64,000 nucleotides of DNA. Source: Pseudohaliea sp964438205. Its GTDB lineage: Bacteria; Pseudomonadota; Gammaproteobacteria; Pseudomonadales; Halieaceae. Where the stretch lies: positions 1-64,000 of the forward strand of contig CAYTJQ010000008.1 of assembly GCA_964438205.1 (NCBI GenBank), given 5' to 3'. The notes beneath the pieces are model-generated. The model was not told the DNA's origin, ran no database searches, and saw only the letters and a list, made by a program, of their open reading frames with translations. Both the position numbers and the translations under genes were made by a program. Below are positions 1 through 8,815 of this stretch, piece by piece. Each line of letters begins with the position of its first letter. Positions within the stretch are counted from its first letter, which is position 1.

Positions 1-205
1 TGCAAGCTAGTGTTGCACCGATCAGTTGAAACCGCCCCATGGCCCGCGACGGTCCGGCACCCCTTCTCTCGGCCCATCGGCAGGCCCTGCCAGCTTCGTT
101 CGTGGCAGTTTCGATCCTCTTGCTTCGGCGAGCCCTACCACGATTGAGCGTGGCGGTTCCGGTCCTATCGAGAACAGCCTGCGTTCGGGAAATAGCACGG
201 CAGGA

Positions 206-321
206 GGCGCCAGGGCTGGGAAAACCCCTTCGGGATCGTCGCGGGCCATGGATGGCCCGCGCCGAGCGCACATGGATGTGCTTGTAGCGTATCCCGAAGG
301 GGTTTTCCCAGCCCTGGCGCC
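206..321. repeat. 116-bp compound palindromic element upstream of liuC
   Basis: Perfect 31-bp inverted repeats (206-236 and 291-321) flank two smaller hairpins: 241-260 (9-bp stem) and 268-281 (6-bp stem). Both small hairpins share the core catggatg with a two-base gg loop. The element sits in a non-coding leader 54 bp before liuC. The architecture looks like a dispersed MITE or REP-type element, but it is present only once in this window, so the family assignment is inference. The rest of 1-375 shows no convincing gene; the open frames there run through the palindrome and look spurious. Confidence 0.8.
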
Positions 322-375
322 GGCATCGGAGGGTACAGCCCAAGCAACGCCAGAAACGCGACCGGAATCCAATTC

Positions 376-1188
376 ATGAGCAACACCACTGTCACCACAA
401 AAATCAACGAGCGAGGCATCGCCAACGTCACCCTCGACCGCCAGGACAAGCACAACGCCTTTGACGATGGGGTGATCGGCGAGCTGCGGGAGGCATTCCG
501 GGGCCTGCGCGAGAACGACCGCGTGCGGGTCGTGGTGCTGCGCGGGGCGGGGAAGCACTTTTCGGCCGGGGGTGACCTTGCGTGGATGCGGCGCATGGCC
601 GAGTACGACTACGGGCACAACATGAAAGATGCCGAGCAGCTGGCCGGCATGTTGCAGGACCTGTACCGGCTGCCCATGCCCACCGTGGCCGTGGTGCACG
701 GGGCGGCGTTCGGCGGGGCCGTGGGGCTGGTGAGCTGCTGCGACATGGCGCTCGCGGGAGAGCGGGCGCGCTTTGCGCTGTCCGAGGTCCGTATCGGCCT
801 CATCCCCGCGACCATCGGGCCGTACGTCGTCCGGGCCATCGGCGAGCGCGCGGCCAGCCGCTACATGCTGACCGGGGAGACCTTTGACGCGGCGACGGCG
901 CTGCGGCTGGGGCTGGTGGGGGAGACCTGCGCAGACGACGAGCTCGAAGCCCGGGCGGCGGCGCTGGTCGAGGAACTGCTCGTGGGCGGGCCGGCGGCAC
1001 AGCGGGCGGCGAAGGACCTGGTGCGCAGCGTGGCCGGGGCGGCGCTGTCGCCGGCGCTGATCGAGGATACCTGCGCGCGCATTGCGCACATCCGCGTCTC
1101 CGCAGAGGGGCAGGAGGGGCTGTCGGCCTTCCTGGAGAAACGCGCGCCGGCCTGGCGCGGGGCAACCGGGAACCACGAGGAAAGCTGA
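376..1188 (+). CDS. liuC: Enoyl-CoA hydratase/isomerase family, probable methylglutaconyl-CoA hydratase
   Basis: A 270-residue crotonase-fold protein. The oxyanion-hole segments are visible as HFSAGGDLAWM (about residues 61-71) and HGAAFGGAVGL (about 112-122). In leucine and isovalerate degradation this enzyme hydrates 3-methylglutaconyl-CoA to HMG-CoA in the cytosol. Specificity is inferred from context: the next two genes encode a biotin carboxylase subunit and HMG-CoA lyase, the steps either side of it. The ATG at 376 has a weak GGAA about 8 bases upstream. One base separates its stop from liuD. Liu genes for isovaleryl-CoA dehydrogenase and the carboxyltransferase subunit are not in the window and could lie to the left. 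Confidence 0.85.
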   Translation: MSNTTVTTKINERGIANVTLDRQDKHNAFDDGVIGELREAFRGLRENDRVRVVVLRGAGKHFSAGGDLAWMRRMAEYDYGHNMKDAEQLAGMLQDLYRLPMPTVAVVHGAAFGGAVGLVSCCDMALAGERARFALSEVRIGLIPATIGPYVVRAIGERAASRYMLTGETFDAATALRLGLVGETCADDELEARAAALVEELLVGGPAAQRAAKDLVRSVAGAALSPALIEDTCARIAHIRVSAEGQEGLSAFLEKRAPAWRGATGNHEES

Positions 1189-1189
1189 G

Positions 1190-3280
1190 ATGTTCCGCAA
1201 GGTACTCATCGCCAACCGCGGCGAGATCGCCTGTCGGGTGATCCGCACCTGCCGGCACCTGGGCATCGGCACCGTCGCCGTCTATTCCGATGCGGATGCA
1301 AACGCCCTGCACGTGGAGCTGGCGGACGAGGCCGTACACCTGGGGCCTGCGCCGGCGCGGGAATCGTACCTGCGCGGCGATGCGGTGCTCGACGCGGCGC
1401 GGCGCACCGGAGCCGAGGCGATTCACCCGGGCTACGGCTTCCTGTCGGAGAACGCAGCCTTCGCCGAGGCCTGCGAGGCCGCCGGCGTGGTATTCATCGG
1501 GCCGCCGGCGAGCGCCATCGCGGCCATGGGCAGCAAGTCCGCGGCGAAGCAGATCATGGAGGCGGCCGGCGTGCCCCTCATCCCCGGCTACCACGGCGAC
1601 GACCAGGACGCGGCAACGCTGCGCGGGGCAGCTGATGCCATGGGCTACCCGGTGCTGCTCAAGGCCACCGCCGGCGGCGGCGGCAAGGGCATGCGCGTGG
1701 TGGAAAACGCCGCGGCCTTCGACGACGCGCTGGCCGCGGCCAAGCGGGAAGCGTCGGCGAGCTTCGGCGACGAACGCATGCTGGTGGAGAAATACCTCGG
1801 CCGGCCCCGGCACGTGGAAGTGCAGGTGTTCTGCGACAGCCACGGCGGCGCGGTGTACCTCGCCGAGCGCGACTGCTCGGTACAGCGCCGGCACCAGAAA
1901 GTGCTGGAGGAGGCGCCGGCGCCGGGTGTCGATGCCGCCCTGCGCGCGCGCATGGGCGAGGCGGCCGTGGACGCGGCGAAAGCCATCGACTACCGCGGCG
2001 CGGGCACCGTCGAGTTCCTCCTCGACGCGGACGGGCGGTTCTACTTCATGGAGATGAACACGCGGCTGCAGGTGGAGCACCCGGTTACCGAGCTGATCAC
2101 GGGCCAGGACCTGGTCGAATGGCAGCTGCGCGTGGCCGTCGGCGAGCCGCTGCCGCTGACGCAGGACGGGATCACCATCCGCGGCCACGCCATCGAGGCC
2201 CGGGTCTACGCCGAAGATGCGGAGCAGGGCTTCCTGCCCGCCACCGGACGCCTCACCTACCACGCGCCGCCGGCCGAAGACCGGCACGTGCGGGTGGACA
2301 GCGGCGTACGCAGCGGCGACGAGATCTCCATGCACTACGACCCGATGATCGCCAAGCTGGTGGTCTGGGACGAAAACCGGGAACGGGCCCTGGACCGCCT
2401 CGCCGGCGCCCTGCGCGCCTATCGCACCGCCGGCACGGTCACCAATCTCGGGTTTCTCTTCAATCTCGCGACCACAGGAGCCTTCCGCGAGGCGCAGCTC
2501 GACACGGGCTTCATCGAGCGCCACCGGGAGGCGATCTTCCGCGACGCGCCCGGCACCGTAACGCGGGACATCGCGGCCTGCGCCGCCGGCCTGGTCTGCC
2601 TGCAGGCCGTGGCCACCACGGCGCCCGCCGGCGACCCCCACAGCCCCTGGGCCACGGTGGGCGGCTGGCGCACGAACGCCCTGCACCGCCAGCCGATGAC
2701 CCTGCACTGCCACGGGGCGGACCACGCCGTGACCGTGGAGCACCTCGGCGGCGGCGAGTATCGCATCCACGTTGGCGACCCGGATCGCCGCGGGCATGCA
2801 TCGCCCCCGGGGGCCCCGGAAACGCTGGCTGTCGGCGCAATCCCGGCGGGAGCAGCAACCCGGGAACGGGATTCTTCGCCGCGACCTGCCGCCGTTGGCT
2901 CCCTCGAACTCGACCTCACCCTCGACGGCCACCGCCAGCGCGCGCTGCTGGTCGAGGCCTCTCCGGGCTGGACCCTGTTCTTCCCGGACCGGGCCTGCCC
3001 CTTCCACGTCATCGCGCCGGATACCGGCGAGGGCGGCGGTGCCGGCGCCCTCGCCGGCCTGACCGCCCCGATGAACGGCCGCGTGATCGCCCTCCTCGTC
3101 GAGCCCGGCACCGCAGTAAGCGCGGGCACACCGCTCATGATCCTGGAGGCCATGAAGATGGAGCACACGGTGAAGGCACCGGTGGACGGCACCCTGGACA
3201 GCTTCTGCTTCGCTGCCGGCGACCTCGTGGACGGCGGCGCCGCACTGGTGGACTTCACCCCGGCCGGGGGGACGGCATGA
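1190..3280 (+). CDS. liuD: Methylcrotonyl-CoA carboxylase biotin-containing (alpha) subunit
   Basis: A 696-residue acyl-CoA carboxylase alpha subunit with an N-terminal biotin carboxylase domain (MFRKVLIANRGEIACR start, ATP-grasp loop TAGGGGKGMR) and a C-terminal biotinyl domain with the lysine in EAMKMEHT. It fixes CO2 onto 3-methylcrotonyl-CoA with a beta subunit that is not in view. The ATG at 1190 matches the family start; an in-frame upstream extension overlaps liuC and was rejected. About 35 low-complexity residues (about 530-570, bases 2779-2899) separate the carrier-linker region from the next conserved block, and the DNA there resembles a REP remnant. The protein is a little longer than usual for the family for this reason. 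It could also act on a related acyl-CoA. Confidence 0.9.
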   Translation: MFRKVLIANRGEIACRVIRTCRHLGIGTVAVYSDADANALHVELADEAVHLGPAPARESYLRGDAVLDAARRTGAEAIHPGYGFLSENAAFAEACEAAGVVFIGPPASAIAAMGSKSAAKQIMEAAGVPLIPGYHGDDQDAATLRGAADAMGYPVLLKATAGGGGKGMRVVENAAAFDDALAAAKREASASFGDERMLVEKYLGRPRHVEVQVFCDSHGGAVYLAERDCSVQRRHQKVLEEAPAPGVDAALRARMGEAAVDAAKAIDYRGAGTVEFLLDADGRFYFMEMNTRLQVEHPVTELITGQDLVEWQLRVAVGEPLPLTQDGITIRGHAIEARVYAEDAEQGFLPATGRLTYHAPPAEDRHVRVDSGVRSGDEISMHYDPMIAKLVVWDENRERALDRLAGALRAYRTAGTVTNLGFLFNLATTGAFREAQLDTGFIERHREAIFRDAPGTVTRDIAACAAGLVCLQAVATTAPAGDPHSPWATVGGWRTNALHRQPMTLHCHGADHAVTVEHLGGGEYRIHVGDPDRRGHASPPGAPETLAVGAIPAGAATRERDSSPRPAAVGSLELDLTLDGHRQRALLVEASPGWTLFFPDRACPFHVIAPDTGEGGGAGALAGLTAPMNGRVIALLVEPGTAVSAGTPLMILEAMKMEHTVKAPVDGTLDSFCFAAGDLVDGGAALVDFTPAGGTA
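2831..2886 (+). repeat. Possible degenerate REP-like insertion inside liuD
   Basis: Within the low-complexity stretch of liuD the DNA reads GGGAGCAGC, then about 19 bases, then TCGCCGCGACC, and is preceded by GTCGGCGC. The same half-motifs bound the clear REP copies at 31128-31204 and 45619-45642. The reading frame stays open. The match is partial, so this is a suggestion only. Confidence 0.35.
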
Positions 3281-4173
3281 GTGACGACCGCGCCACGCTG
3301 GTCGAGGTCGGCCCGCGGGACGGCCTGCAGAACGAGCGCGGCGAGCTGCCGCTGGCGGTAAAGCAGCAGCTCGTGGAGGACCTCGCGGCCGCGGGGCTCA
3401 CCGTGATCGAGGCGGGCAGCTTCGTGAACCCGAAGTGGATACCGCAAATGGCCGACAGCGAGGCGCTGTTCGCCGCCATCACGCGCCGGCCCGGCGTCCG
3501 CTACACGGCGCTCACACCGAACCTGCGCGGCTTCGAGCGGGCCGTGGCCGCCGGGGCGGACGAGGTCGCGGTGTTCGCCGCCGCCTCGGAGGGTTTCTCG
3601 CAGAAGAACATCAACTGCGGCATTGCCGAGAGTATCGAGCGCTTCCGCCCGGTCATGGCCGCGGCCGCCGAAGCCGGCATCCCCGTGCGCGGGTACGTTT
3701 CCTGCGTGCTCGGCTGCCCCTATGAAGGTGCCATCGCCCCGGCGGCAGTAGCCCGGGTTGCCGGCGACCTGCTCGCGCTGGGCTGCTACGAGGTGTCCCT
3801 CGGCGACACCATCGGCGTCGGCACCGCCGGCGGCATGCGCGCGCTGCTGGATGAACTGCTCGCTGCTTTCGACGCAGCCCGGCTCGCCGTGCACTGCCAC
3901 GATACCTATGGGCAGGCGCTGGCAAACATCCTCGCCGCCGTGGACCTGGGCATTCGCCGTATCGATGCCTCCGTGGCCGGCCTGGGCGGCTGTCCCTACG
4001 CGCCCGGCGCCTCCGGCAATGTGGCCACCGAGGACGTGGTCTATCTCCTCGAGGGTCTTGGCCTCGACACGGGCGTGGACCTCGACCGGCTCGCCGCCGC
4101 CGGCAACCGCATCAGCGAGTTCCTCGGGCGCCCGAGCGCTTCGAAAGTCGCCCGGGCCCGAAGCAGCCGCTGA
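3277..4173 (+). CDS. liuE: Hydroxymethylglutaryl-CoA lyase
   Basis: A 298-residue TIM-barrel lyase that splits HMG-CoA into acetoacetate and acetyl-CoA, the last step of leucine degradation. Family motifs are visible: VGPRDGLQNE near the N-terminus, the metal-binding HCHDTYGQALANIL, and GLGGCPYAPGASGNVATED, which carries the catalytic cysteine loop. The ATG at 3277 overlaps the liuD stop (ATGA), indicating translational coupling. The length is normal. Together with liuC and liuD it defines the distal part of a liu operon. Confidence 0.95.
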   Translation: MSDDRATLVEVGPRDGLQNERGELPLAVKQQLVEDLAAAGLTVIEAGSFVNPKWIPQMADSEALFAAITRRPGVRYTALTPNLRGFERAVAAGADEVAVFAAASEGFSQKNINCGIAESIERFRPVMAAAAEAGIPVRGYVSCVLGCPYEGAIAPAAVARVAGDLLALGCYEVSLGDTIGVGTAGGMRALLDELLAAFDAARLAVHCHDTYGQALANILAAVDLGIRRIDASVAGLGGCPYAPGASGNVATEDVVYLLEGLGLDTGVDLDRLAAAGNRISEFLGRPSASKVARARSSR

Positions 4174-4262
4174 GCGGGACAGCGACACGCGCCGCCGCCA
4201 GGCACCCCTCCCGGCAAACCGGCCCGGACCCGGGCCTCCCCCGGGCGGACTCCTCCGCCGCC

Positions 4263-4628
4263 ATGGCCTGTGCTACCTTCCCGACCATGCCCGTGACAAC
4301 GCCACCACCGCTGCGCATCGCCACCGCCACCGTCGTGACCGCGGCGGGGCTCGCGCAGGTGGCCATGCTCTGGGTGTTCGACCTCGGGGCACCGGTGCTG
4401 CTCACGGCGCTGGCCGGGGGCTGCTACCTCCTGCTCGGCCTCGGGCTTTTCGGCGTATCCCGCTTTGCCCTGGCGCTGACGGCTGCTGTCTGCGGCACCC
4501 GCGCCTGGCTCGCCTTTGCGCCGGTCCCGGTACTCAGCTGGGAGCAGCTGCGCACGGCGGTCGACCTGCTGGTCACGGTCGCCGCCCTCGGTCTGCTGTG
4601 GCAAGCCCGCCACACGCCGACGCCTTAG
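4263..4628 (+). CDS. Small hypothetical membrane protein
   Basis: A 121-residue hydrophobic protein with about four predicted membrane segments and no motif I recognise. An alternative ATG at 4287 would give 113 residues and start closer to the first hydrophobic segment. It lies 90 bp after liuE and 20 bp before the antiporter gene, so it may be cotranscribed with the latter. Codon use is similar to its neighbours, which supports coding. Function unknown. Confidence 0.6.
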   Translation: MACATFPTMPVTTPPPLRIATATVVTAAGLAQVAMLWVFDLGAPVLLTALAGGCYLLLGLGLFGVSRFALALTAAVCGTRAWLAFAPVPVLSWEQLRTAVDLLVTVAALGLLWQARHTPTP

Positions 4629-4647
4629 TGTCCCGTCCGCCACCGGC

Positions 4648-6225
4648 ATGATCGACCCGCTCATTATTCTCACAGCCCTGGCCACCGGCATGCTCGCCCG
4701 GGCCATCGGACTGCCGGCGCTGGTGGGCTACCTCGCCGCCGGCTTCGTACTGAACGAGCTGGACGTCTACGGCGGCACCGTCCTGGCGACGCTCGCGGAC
4801 CTGGGCGTGACCCTGCTGCTGTTCACCATCGGCCTCAAGCTGCAACTCCGGGACCTCCTGAAAACCCACATCTGGGGCACGACGCTGTTGCACATGGCGG
4901 CCACGCAGGGGTTCTTTCTCGGCGTCCTCTGGGGGGTGGACCAGCTGTTCCCGCAGCTGGGGCTGGACCTCGGCGCGAAGCTGGTAATCGCTTTCGCTTT
5001 CACCTTCTCGAGCACCGTTTTCGTCATCCAGATCATGCAGGAGCGCGGCGAGATGGCCTCCCGCCACGCCAACCTCGCCATTGGCATCCTCATCATCCAG
5101 GACCTGGCCGCCGTGCTGTTCCTCGCTTTCACCACCGGCAAGGTGCCGCAGCCGGCGGCCCTGCTCCTGCTGCTGGCCATTCCCCTGCGGCCGCTACTGC
5201 TGCGGCTGCTGGCCCTGGCGGGACATGGAGAACTGTTCACCCTCTTCGGCCTCGCCCTCGCCTTCGGCACCGCCAGCGTCTGCGAGGCCGTGGGTATCAA
5301 GGGCGACCTCGGCGCCCTGCTCATCGGCGCCCTGCTCGCCGGGGACCAGAAGGCCAAGGAACTGTCCTACAACCTGATGCTGTTCAAGGACCTGTTCCTG
5401 GTGGGCTTTTTCCTGTCCATTGGCCTCGGCGGCTGGCCTGCACCCGAGGTCATGGTGCTGGCGGCTGTCCTGGGCGCCCTGGCCCTGCTGAAACCCCTGC
5501 TCTACTTCCCCTTGCTCACCTGGCTGCACACACCGCCGCGCACCGCCCTGCTCGCGGCCAACGCGCTGGCCAATCACTCGGAGTTCGGCCTCATCGTGGT
5601 CGCCGTGGCCGCCACCGCCGGCTGGGTGGATCCGGCCTGGAGTGCGGCCCTGTCCATTGCCATCGCCGTGAGCTTCACCCTCGCCGCGCCTCTCAACAAC
5701 CTCTCGCACAGCCTCTACCGGCGGCACCGGAAGCAGTTGGCGCGCTTCGAGTCCATCCGCGTGCGGGCCAAGCATGGCGACACCCGGGACGTGAAAGTGC
5801 TCGTGCTCGGCATGGGCAACATCGGCACCGGTGCCTACGAGACCCTCGCCCAGCGCTACGGCTGGCAGGTGCTCGGCGTAGACGACAACGATCGCAAGCT
5901 GGCCGTGCACCGCGCCATGCACCGGCGCGTCGAGGCCGCGGATGCGTCGGACCCGGACTTCTGGGCGCGCCTGGACCTAGACAAGGTAGAGCTGATTCTC
6001 CTCGCCCTCACCAACCACCAGGAGAACATGCTGGTGGTGCGCCTGCTTGACGGCCTCGGTTACCGGGGCGATGTGGCTGCCGTGGTGCGCTTCGCGGAAG
6101 AGGCGAAGGAGCTGGAAAGCAAGGGGATTTCCACCTTCAACCTGTTCGCCGAGGCGGGCGCCGGCTTCGGCACGCACGCCCTGCGGGTGCTGGAGCGCCC
6201 GGCCCGGTCGGAGGCTAGGAGGTAG
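4648..6225 (+). CDS. CPA2-family cation/proton antiporter with TrkA-N domain (Kef/YbaL-like)
   Basis: A 525-residue inner-membrane protein. About residues 1-370 form the repeated hydrophobic helices of a CPA2 sodium/hydrogen exchanger domain. After a basic linker (about 370-390) comes a Rossmann RCK/TrkA-N domain with the nucleotide loop VLGMGNIGTGAYE (about 395-407). The family exports potassium or sodium in exchange for protons and is gated by nucleotide or glutathione binding. The ATG at 4648 was chosen because hydrophobic sequence starts immediately; a longer frame would run into the upstream gene. Its 3' end overlaps the convergent hydroxylase gene by 11 bp. Confidence 0.85.
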   Translation: MIDPLIILTALATGMLARAIGLPALVGYLAAGFVLNELDVYGGTVLATLADLGVTLLLFTIGLKLQLRDLLKTHIWGTTLLHMAATQGFFLGVLWGVDQLFPQLGLDLGAKLVIAFAFTFSSTVFVIQIMQERGEMASRHANLAIGILIIQDLAAVLFLAFTTGKVPQPAALLLLLAIPLRPLLLRLLALAGHGELFTLFGLALAFGTASVCEAVGIKGDLGALLIGALLAGDQKAKELSYNLMLFKDLFLVGFFLSIGLGGWPAPEVMVLAAVLGALALLKPLLYFPLLTWLHTPPRTALLAANALANHSEFGLIVVAVAATAGWVDPAWSAALSIAIAVSFTLAAPLNNLSHSLYRRHRKQLARFESIRVRAKHGDTRDVKVLVLGMGNIGTGAYETLAQRYGWQVLGVDDNDRKLAVHRAMHRRVEAADASDPDFWARLDLDKVELILLALTNHQENMLVVRLLDGLGYRGDVAAVVRFAEEAKELESKGISTFNLFAEAGAGFGTHALRVLERPARSEARR

Positions 6226-7471
6226 CCGGCCCGGTCGGCGTTTCCGACCTGGCGGTGACCTTCAGCGGCACGCGGCGCCAGAGCCAGGGCAGCGCCAGCG
6301 CGTTGGCCGCGAGATAGGCCGCCGCGGCGGCGAGGAAGGGCAGCGACCCGCTGCCGGTCCACGCGAGTGCGGGCGCAGCCGCAAACAGTCGCAGCGCATC
6401 CCAGGCCACCGCCCGCTGCGGCGCCATGGCCTGCAGCCAGAACGCCGTGGTGACGGTGGTGCCGATCATCACCGCCCAGAGCGCGACACCCTGCGCATAG
6501 GCAAGGGGCGTCCACTGCATGTAGGCCAGCAGCGCCACCACGGCAACGAGCTGGCAGAGGGCGTAGGCGCGCACACCGGCGGCCACCGCCGGGTCGTAGC
6601 GCTCGAAGCGGGCGAGATCGGGCTTGGGCCGCGGGTCTGCCGCTTCCACGTCTGCCGGGCGCCAGCCCGTCCGCGCCACCCAGACCTTGAGCTTGTCGCG
6701 CCAGCGCTCTGCCCGCCAGCAGTCGCGGGCCATGTCGACGTAGATGTGGGTAAGCGCCTTCACCGGGTTGAAGCTGTGGATCGGGCCGCGGATGCCGTAG
6801 ATGCAGGGCTCGTTGTCGAGCTCCTCCTGGAAGGTGCCGAAGAGCCGGTCCCAGAGGATGAACACGCCGCCGTAGTTGCGGTCGACGTAGCGGTCGTTCT
6901 GGGCGTGGTGCACCCGGTGGTTGGAGGGCGTCACGAAAAGCCACTCGTACCCGCCCAGCTTGCCCACGTGCTGCGTGTGCACCCAGAACTGGTAGATGAG
7001 GTTCAGGGAGCCGACGGTGACCACCACCTCCGCCGGCACCCCGGCGAAGAACAGCGGCAGGTAGAAGATCCAGCCGAGGAGGAAGCCGGTGCTGGTCTGG
7101 CGAAGGGCCGTGGACAGGTTGTAGTCCTCGCTCTGGTGATGGGCGACGTGCGCGGCCCAGAGGATCGTGCGCTCGTGGCCCAGCCGGTGCAGCCAGTAGT
7201 AGCAGAAGTCGTAGAGCACGAAGGCGAAGACCCAGGTGCCCCAGTGTCCGGCGTCGAGCTGGGCGATAGCGAAATAGTCGCTTACCCAGTGGTAGACGAG
7301 GCCACCCACGCCGAGGGTGACGAAGCGCCGGGCCTGGCTGAGCGTGCCCAGGAACAGGCTGCCGACGGCGTCGTTGACGCGGTAGGTGTTGCGCCCGGTA
7401 CGCAGGCCCCAGGCCAGCTCGACGAGCATGGCGGCGATGAACAGGGGCACGGCGTAGACGACCAGGTCCAT
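6215..7471 (-). CDS. Sterol desaturase / fatty acid hydroxylase family membrane protein
   Basis: A 418-residue membrane di-iron enzyme. The histidine clusters of the superfamily are present: HRLGHE (about residues 95-100), HVAHH (about 107-111), and NHRVHH (about 184-189). The C-terminal third has extra hydrophobic segments, as in alkylglycerol-monooxygenase-like members. The substrate (a lipid or sterol-like molecule) cannot be deduced. The start lies 3 bp after the stop of the upstream DUF465 gene, implying one transcript. The 3' end overlaps the antiporter gene tail to tail. Confidence 0.85.
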   Translation of the reverse strand: MDLVVYAVPLFIAAMLVELAWGLRTGRNTYRVNDAVGSLFLGTLSQARRFVTLGVGGLVYHWVSDYFAIAQLDAGHWGTWVFAFVLYDFCYYWLHRLGHERTILWAAHVAHHQSEDYNLSTALRQTSTGFLLGWIFYLPLFFAGVPAEVVVTVGSLNLIYQFWVHTQHVGKLGGYEWLFVTPSNHRVHHAQNDRYVDRNYGGVFILWDRLFGTFQEELDNEPCIYGIRGPIHSFNPVKALTHIYVDMARDCWRAERWRDKLKVWVARTGWRPADVEAADPRPKPDLARFERYDPAVAAGVRAYALCQLVAVVALLAYMQWTPLAYAQGVALWAVMIGTTVTTAFWLQAMAPQRAVAWDALRLFAAAPALAWTGSGSLPFLAAAAAYLAANALALPWLWRRVPLKVTARSETPTGPATS

Positions 7472-7474
7472 GGC

Positions 7475-7720
7475 TCAGGCGTCCAGGTCGGGGATCATCT
7501 CGTCCTTGAGGCGGGAGATCGCGTCCTTGAGGCGCAGCTTTTCCTTCTTCAGGCGCTGCAGCAGGATCTGGTTCTGGTAGGGAAAGCCCTGCATTTCGGT
7601 AATCTTGTTATCCAGCGCCCGGTGCCGGGCCTGGAGCTGCATGAGGCGCATGGCCGGCGTGAGCGTTTCATTCGCCGCCGCCTCGCCGTTCGGTCCGCCC
7701 TTACCGGGCGGCCATTTCAT
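7475..7720 (-). CDS. DUF465/YdcH-like small helical protein
   Basis: An 81-residue charged, coiled-coil-type protein. The C-terminal half carries the DUF465 pattern: HRALDNKITEM followed by LKKEKLRLKDAI. YdcH-type proteins are small cytosolic proteins of unknown function. The start is uncertain: paired ATGs lie at 7723 and 7720 and an open frame continues upstream to 7804, but homologous sequence begins only after these ATGs. It is probably cotranscribed with the downstream hydroxylase gene (3-bp gap). Confidence 0.75.
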   Translation of the reverse strand: MKWPPGKGGPNGEAAANETLTPAMRLMQLQARHRALDNKITEMQGFPYQNQILLQRLKKEKLRLKDAISRLKDEMIPDLDA

Positions 7721-7859
7721 CATGCTGCACCATGTTGCTGTATCCGGCCACTTGGGACGACCACTATACCTCGGCGTTCGGGGGACAGAAACAGGCGAAG
7801 GCATACCGCGGAAGGGGCGCCACGCCCCGAGTCACCCCGGCGGTCGACGGCCCGCCCCC

Positions 7860-8699
7860 TCAAAGCCGGGCCAGCAGTTCCCGCCAGAGCGGCAGCGCCG
7901 GATCCGCCACCGCCAGGAAGTGGGGGCTCAGGAGCGTATCCCGCGCGTTGTAGCGAAGCGGCTGCCCATCCAGCCCCAGCACGGCTCCGCCGGCGGCCTC
8001 CAGCAACGCCTGGCCGGCGGCCACGTCCCATTCACTGCAAGGAGAGAAGCGGGGGTAGACATCCCCCTGCCCCGCCGCCAGCTGCACGAACTTGAGCGCA
8101 CTGCCGCTGTTCAGGCGCTGCACGGGCCCCGCTTCGGCCTCGAGAAAGGCGATGGCGCGCTCGAGGCGGGCGTTGCGGTGGCGCCGGCTGGCCAGCACCA
8201 CCACCCCCTCGCGCGCCGGCGCTGTGGCGCTGACCGGGTAGCGGGCCCAGCCGTCCCCGTCGGGCACACAGCGCCAGGCGCCCTCCCCCGGCACGCCAAG
8301 CCAGGCGGTGCGCTCGAGCGGCAGGTAGAGAATGCCGAGCACCGGCCGCTGTCGGTCCACCAGGGCAATATTGATGGTGAACTCGCCGGTGCGGCCGAGG
8401 AATTCCTTCGTGCCGTCGAGGGGGTCGACGACCCAGAGCCGCTCCCAGCTGCGCCGATCGGCAATGGCCGCGGGCTTCGATTCCTCCGAGAGAATGGGCA
8501 CCGCCGGGGTGAGCCGTTCAAGCCCTTCGACGAGGATGCGATGGGAGGCGATATCCGCCCGCGTGAGCGGCGAGTCGTCGGCTTTCGCGCGGAATTCGTC
8601 CGCCCGGCTGGAAGCGTACTCGCTGCAGATGGCATCGCCCGCTGCGACGCAGAGGTCGAGCAGGGCGTCAGTGGCCGTGGGATGCGGGCCGGCTGTCAT
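7860..8699 (-). CDS. cysQ: 3'(2'),5'-bisphosphate nucleotidase CysQ
   Basis: A 279-residue inositol-monophosphatase superfamily protein that removes the 3' phosphate from PAP, recycling the by-product of sulfate assimilation. Metal-binding motifs are seen: EES in ILSEESKP (about residues 71-78), DPLDGTKEF (about 91-99) and SEWDVAAGQALL (about 214-225). Length is close to the family norm. It is divergently oriented to the HAD phosphatase gene at 8816. Confidence 0.92.
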   Translation of the reverse strand: MTAGPHPTATDALLDLCVAAGDAICSEYASSRADEFRAKADDSPLTRADIASHRILVEGLERLTPAVPILSEESKPAAIADRRSWERLWVVDPLDGTKEFLGRTGEFTINIALVDRQRPVLGILYLPLERTAWLGVPGEGAWRCVPDGDGWARYPVSATAPAREGVVVLASRRHRNARLERAIAFLEAEAGPVQRLNSGSALKFVQLAAGQGDVYPRFSPCSEWDVAAGQALLEAAGGAVLGLDGQPLRYNARDTLLSPHFLAVADPALPLWRELLARL

Positions 8700-8784
8700 G
8701 GGCTAACCTTCACCCGGCCAGCATACCACCGGCGCGGCGACGGGCCCTGCAGTGCCGGCCCGAAACCCGCATAATGCTGCCCTA

Positions 8785-8803
8785 CCCTGAACGCAGCGAA
8801 GGG
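8785..8803. repeat. Short imperfect palindrome in the leader of the HAD nucleotidase gene
   Basis: The motif ccctgaacgcagcgaaggg has cccT/Aggg and cgc/gcg arms. It resembles a short dispersed motif found in many proteobacterial intergenic regions (recalled, not checked). Its presence argues that the ATG at 8774, which would translate through it, is not the real start of the downstream gene. Confidence 0.4.
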
Positions 8804-8815
8804 CCGCAGGCTACC

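Noticed and set aside
26..379. Plus-strand 117-codon frame before liuC
   Set aside because: It runs through both arms of the 116-bp palindrome and shows no family motif; it is better explained as non-coding repeat.
22..1272. A 416-codon minus-strand open frame opposite liuC
   Set aside because: It is antisense to a clear enoyl-CoA hydratase and its translation is arginine/histidine/proline-rich low complexity, typical of high-GC shadow frames.
800..3166. A 788-codon minus-strand frame opposite liuC/liuD
   Set aside because: It is fully antisense to the biotin carboxylase gene, with shadow-type composition.
8774..8815. ATG at 8774 as the start of the HAD nucleotidase
   Set aside because: The added 14 residues translate a short dispersed palindromic motif and overlap a -10-like sequence; the homologous start is at the GTG at 8816.
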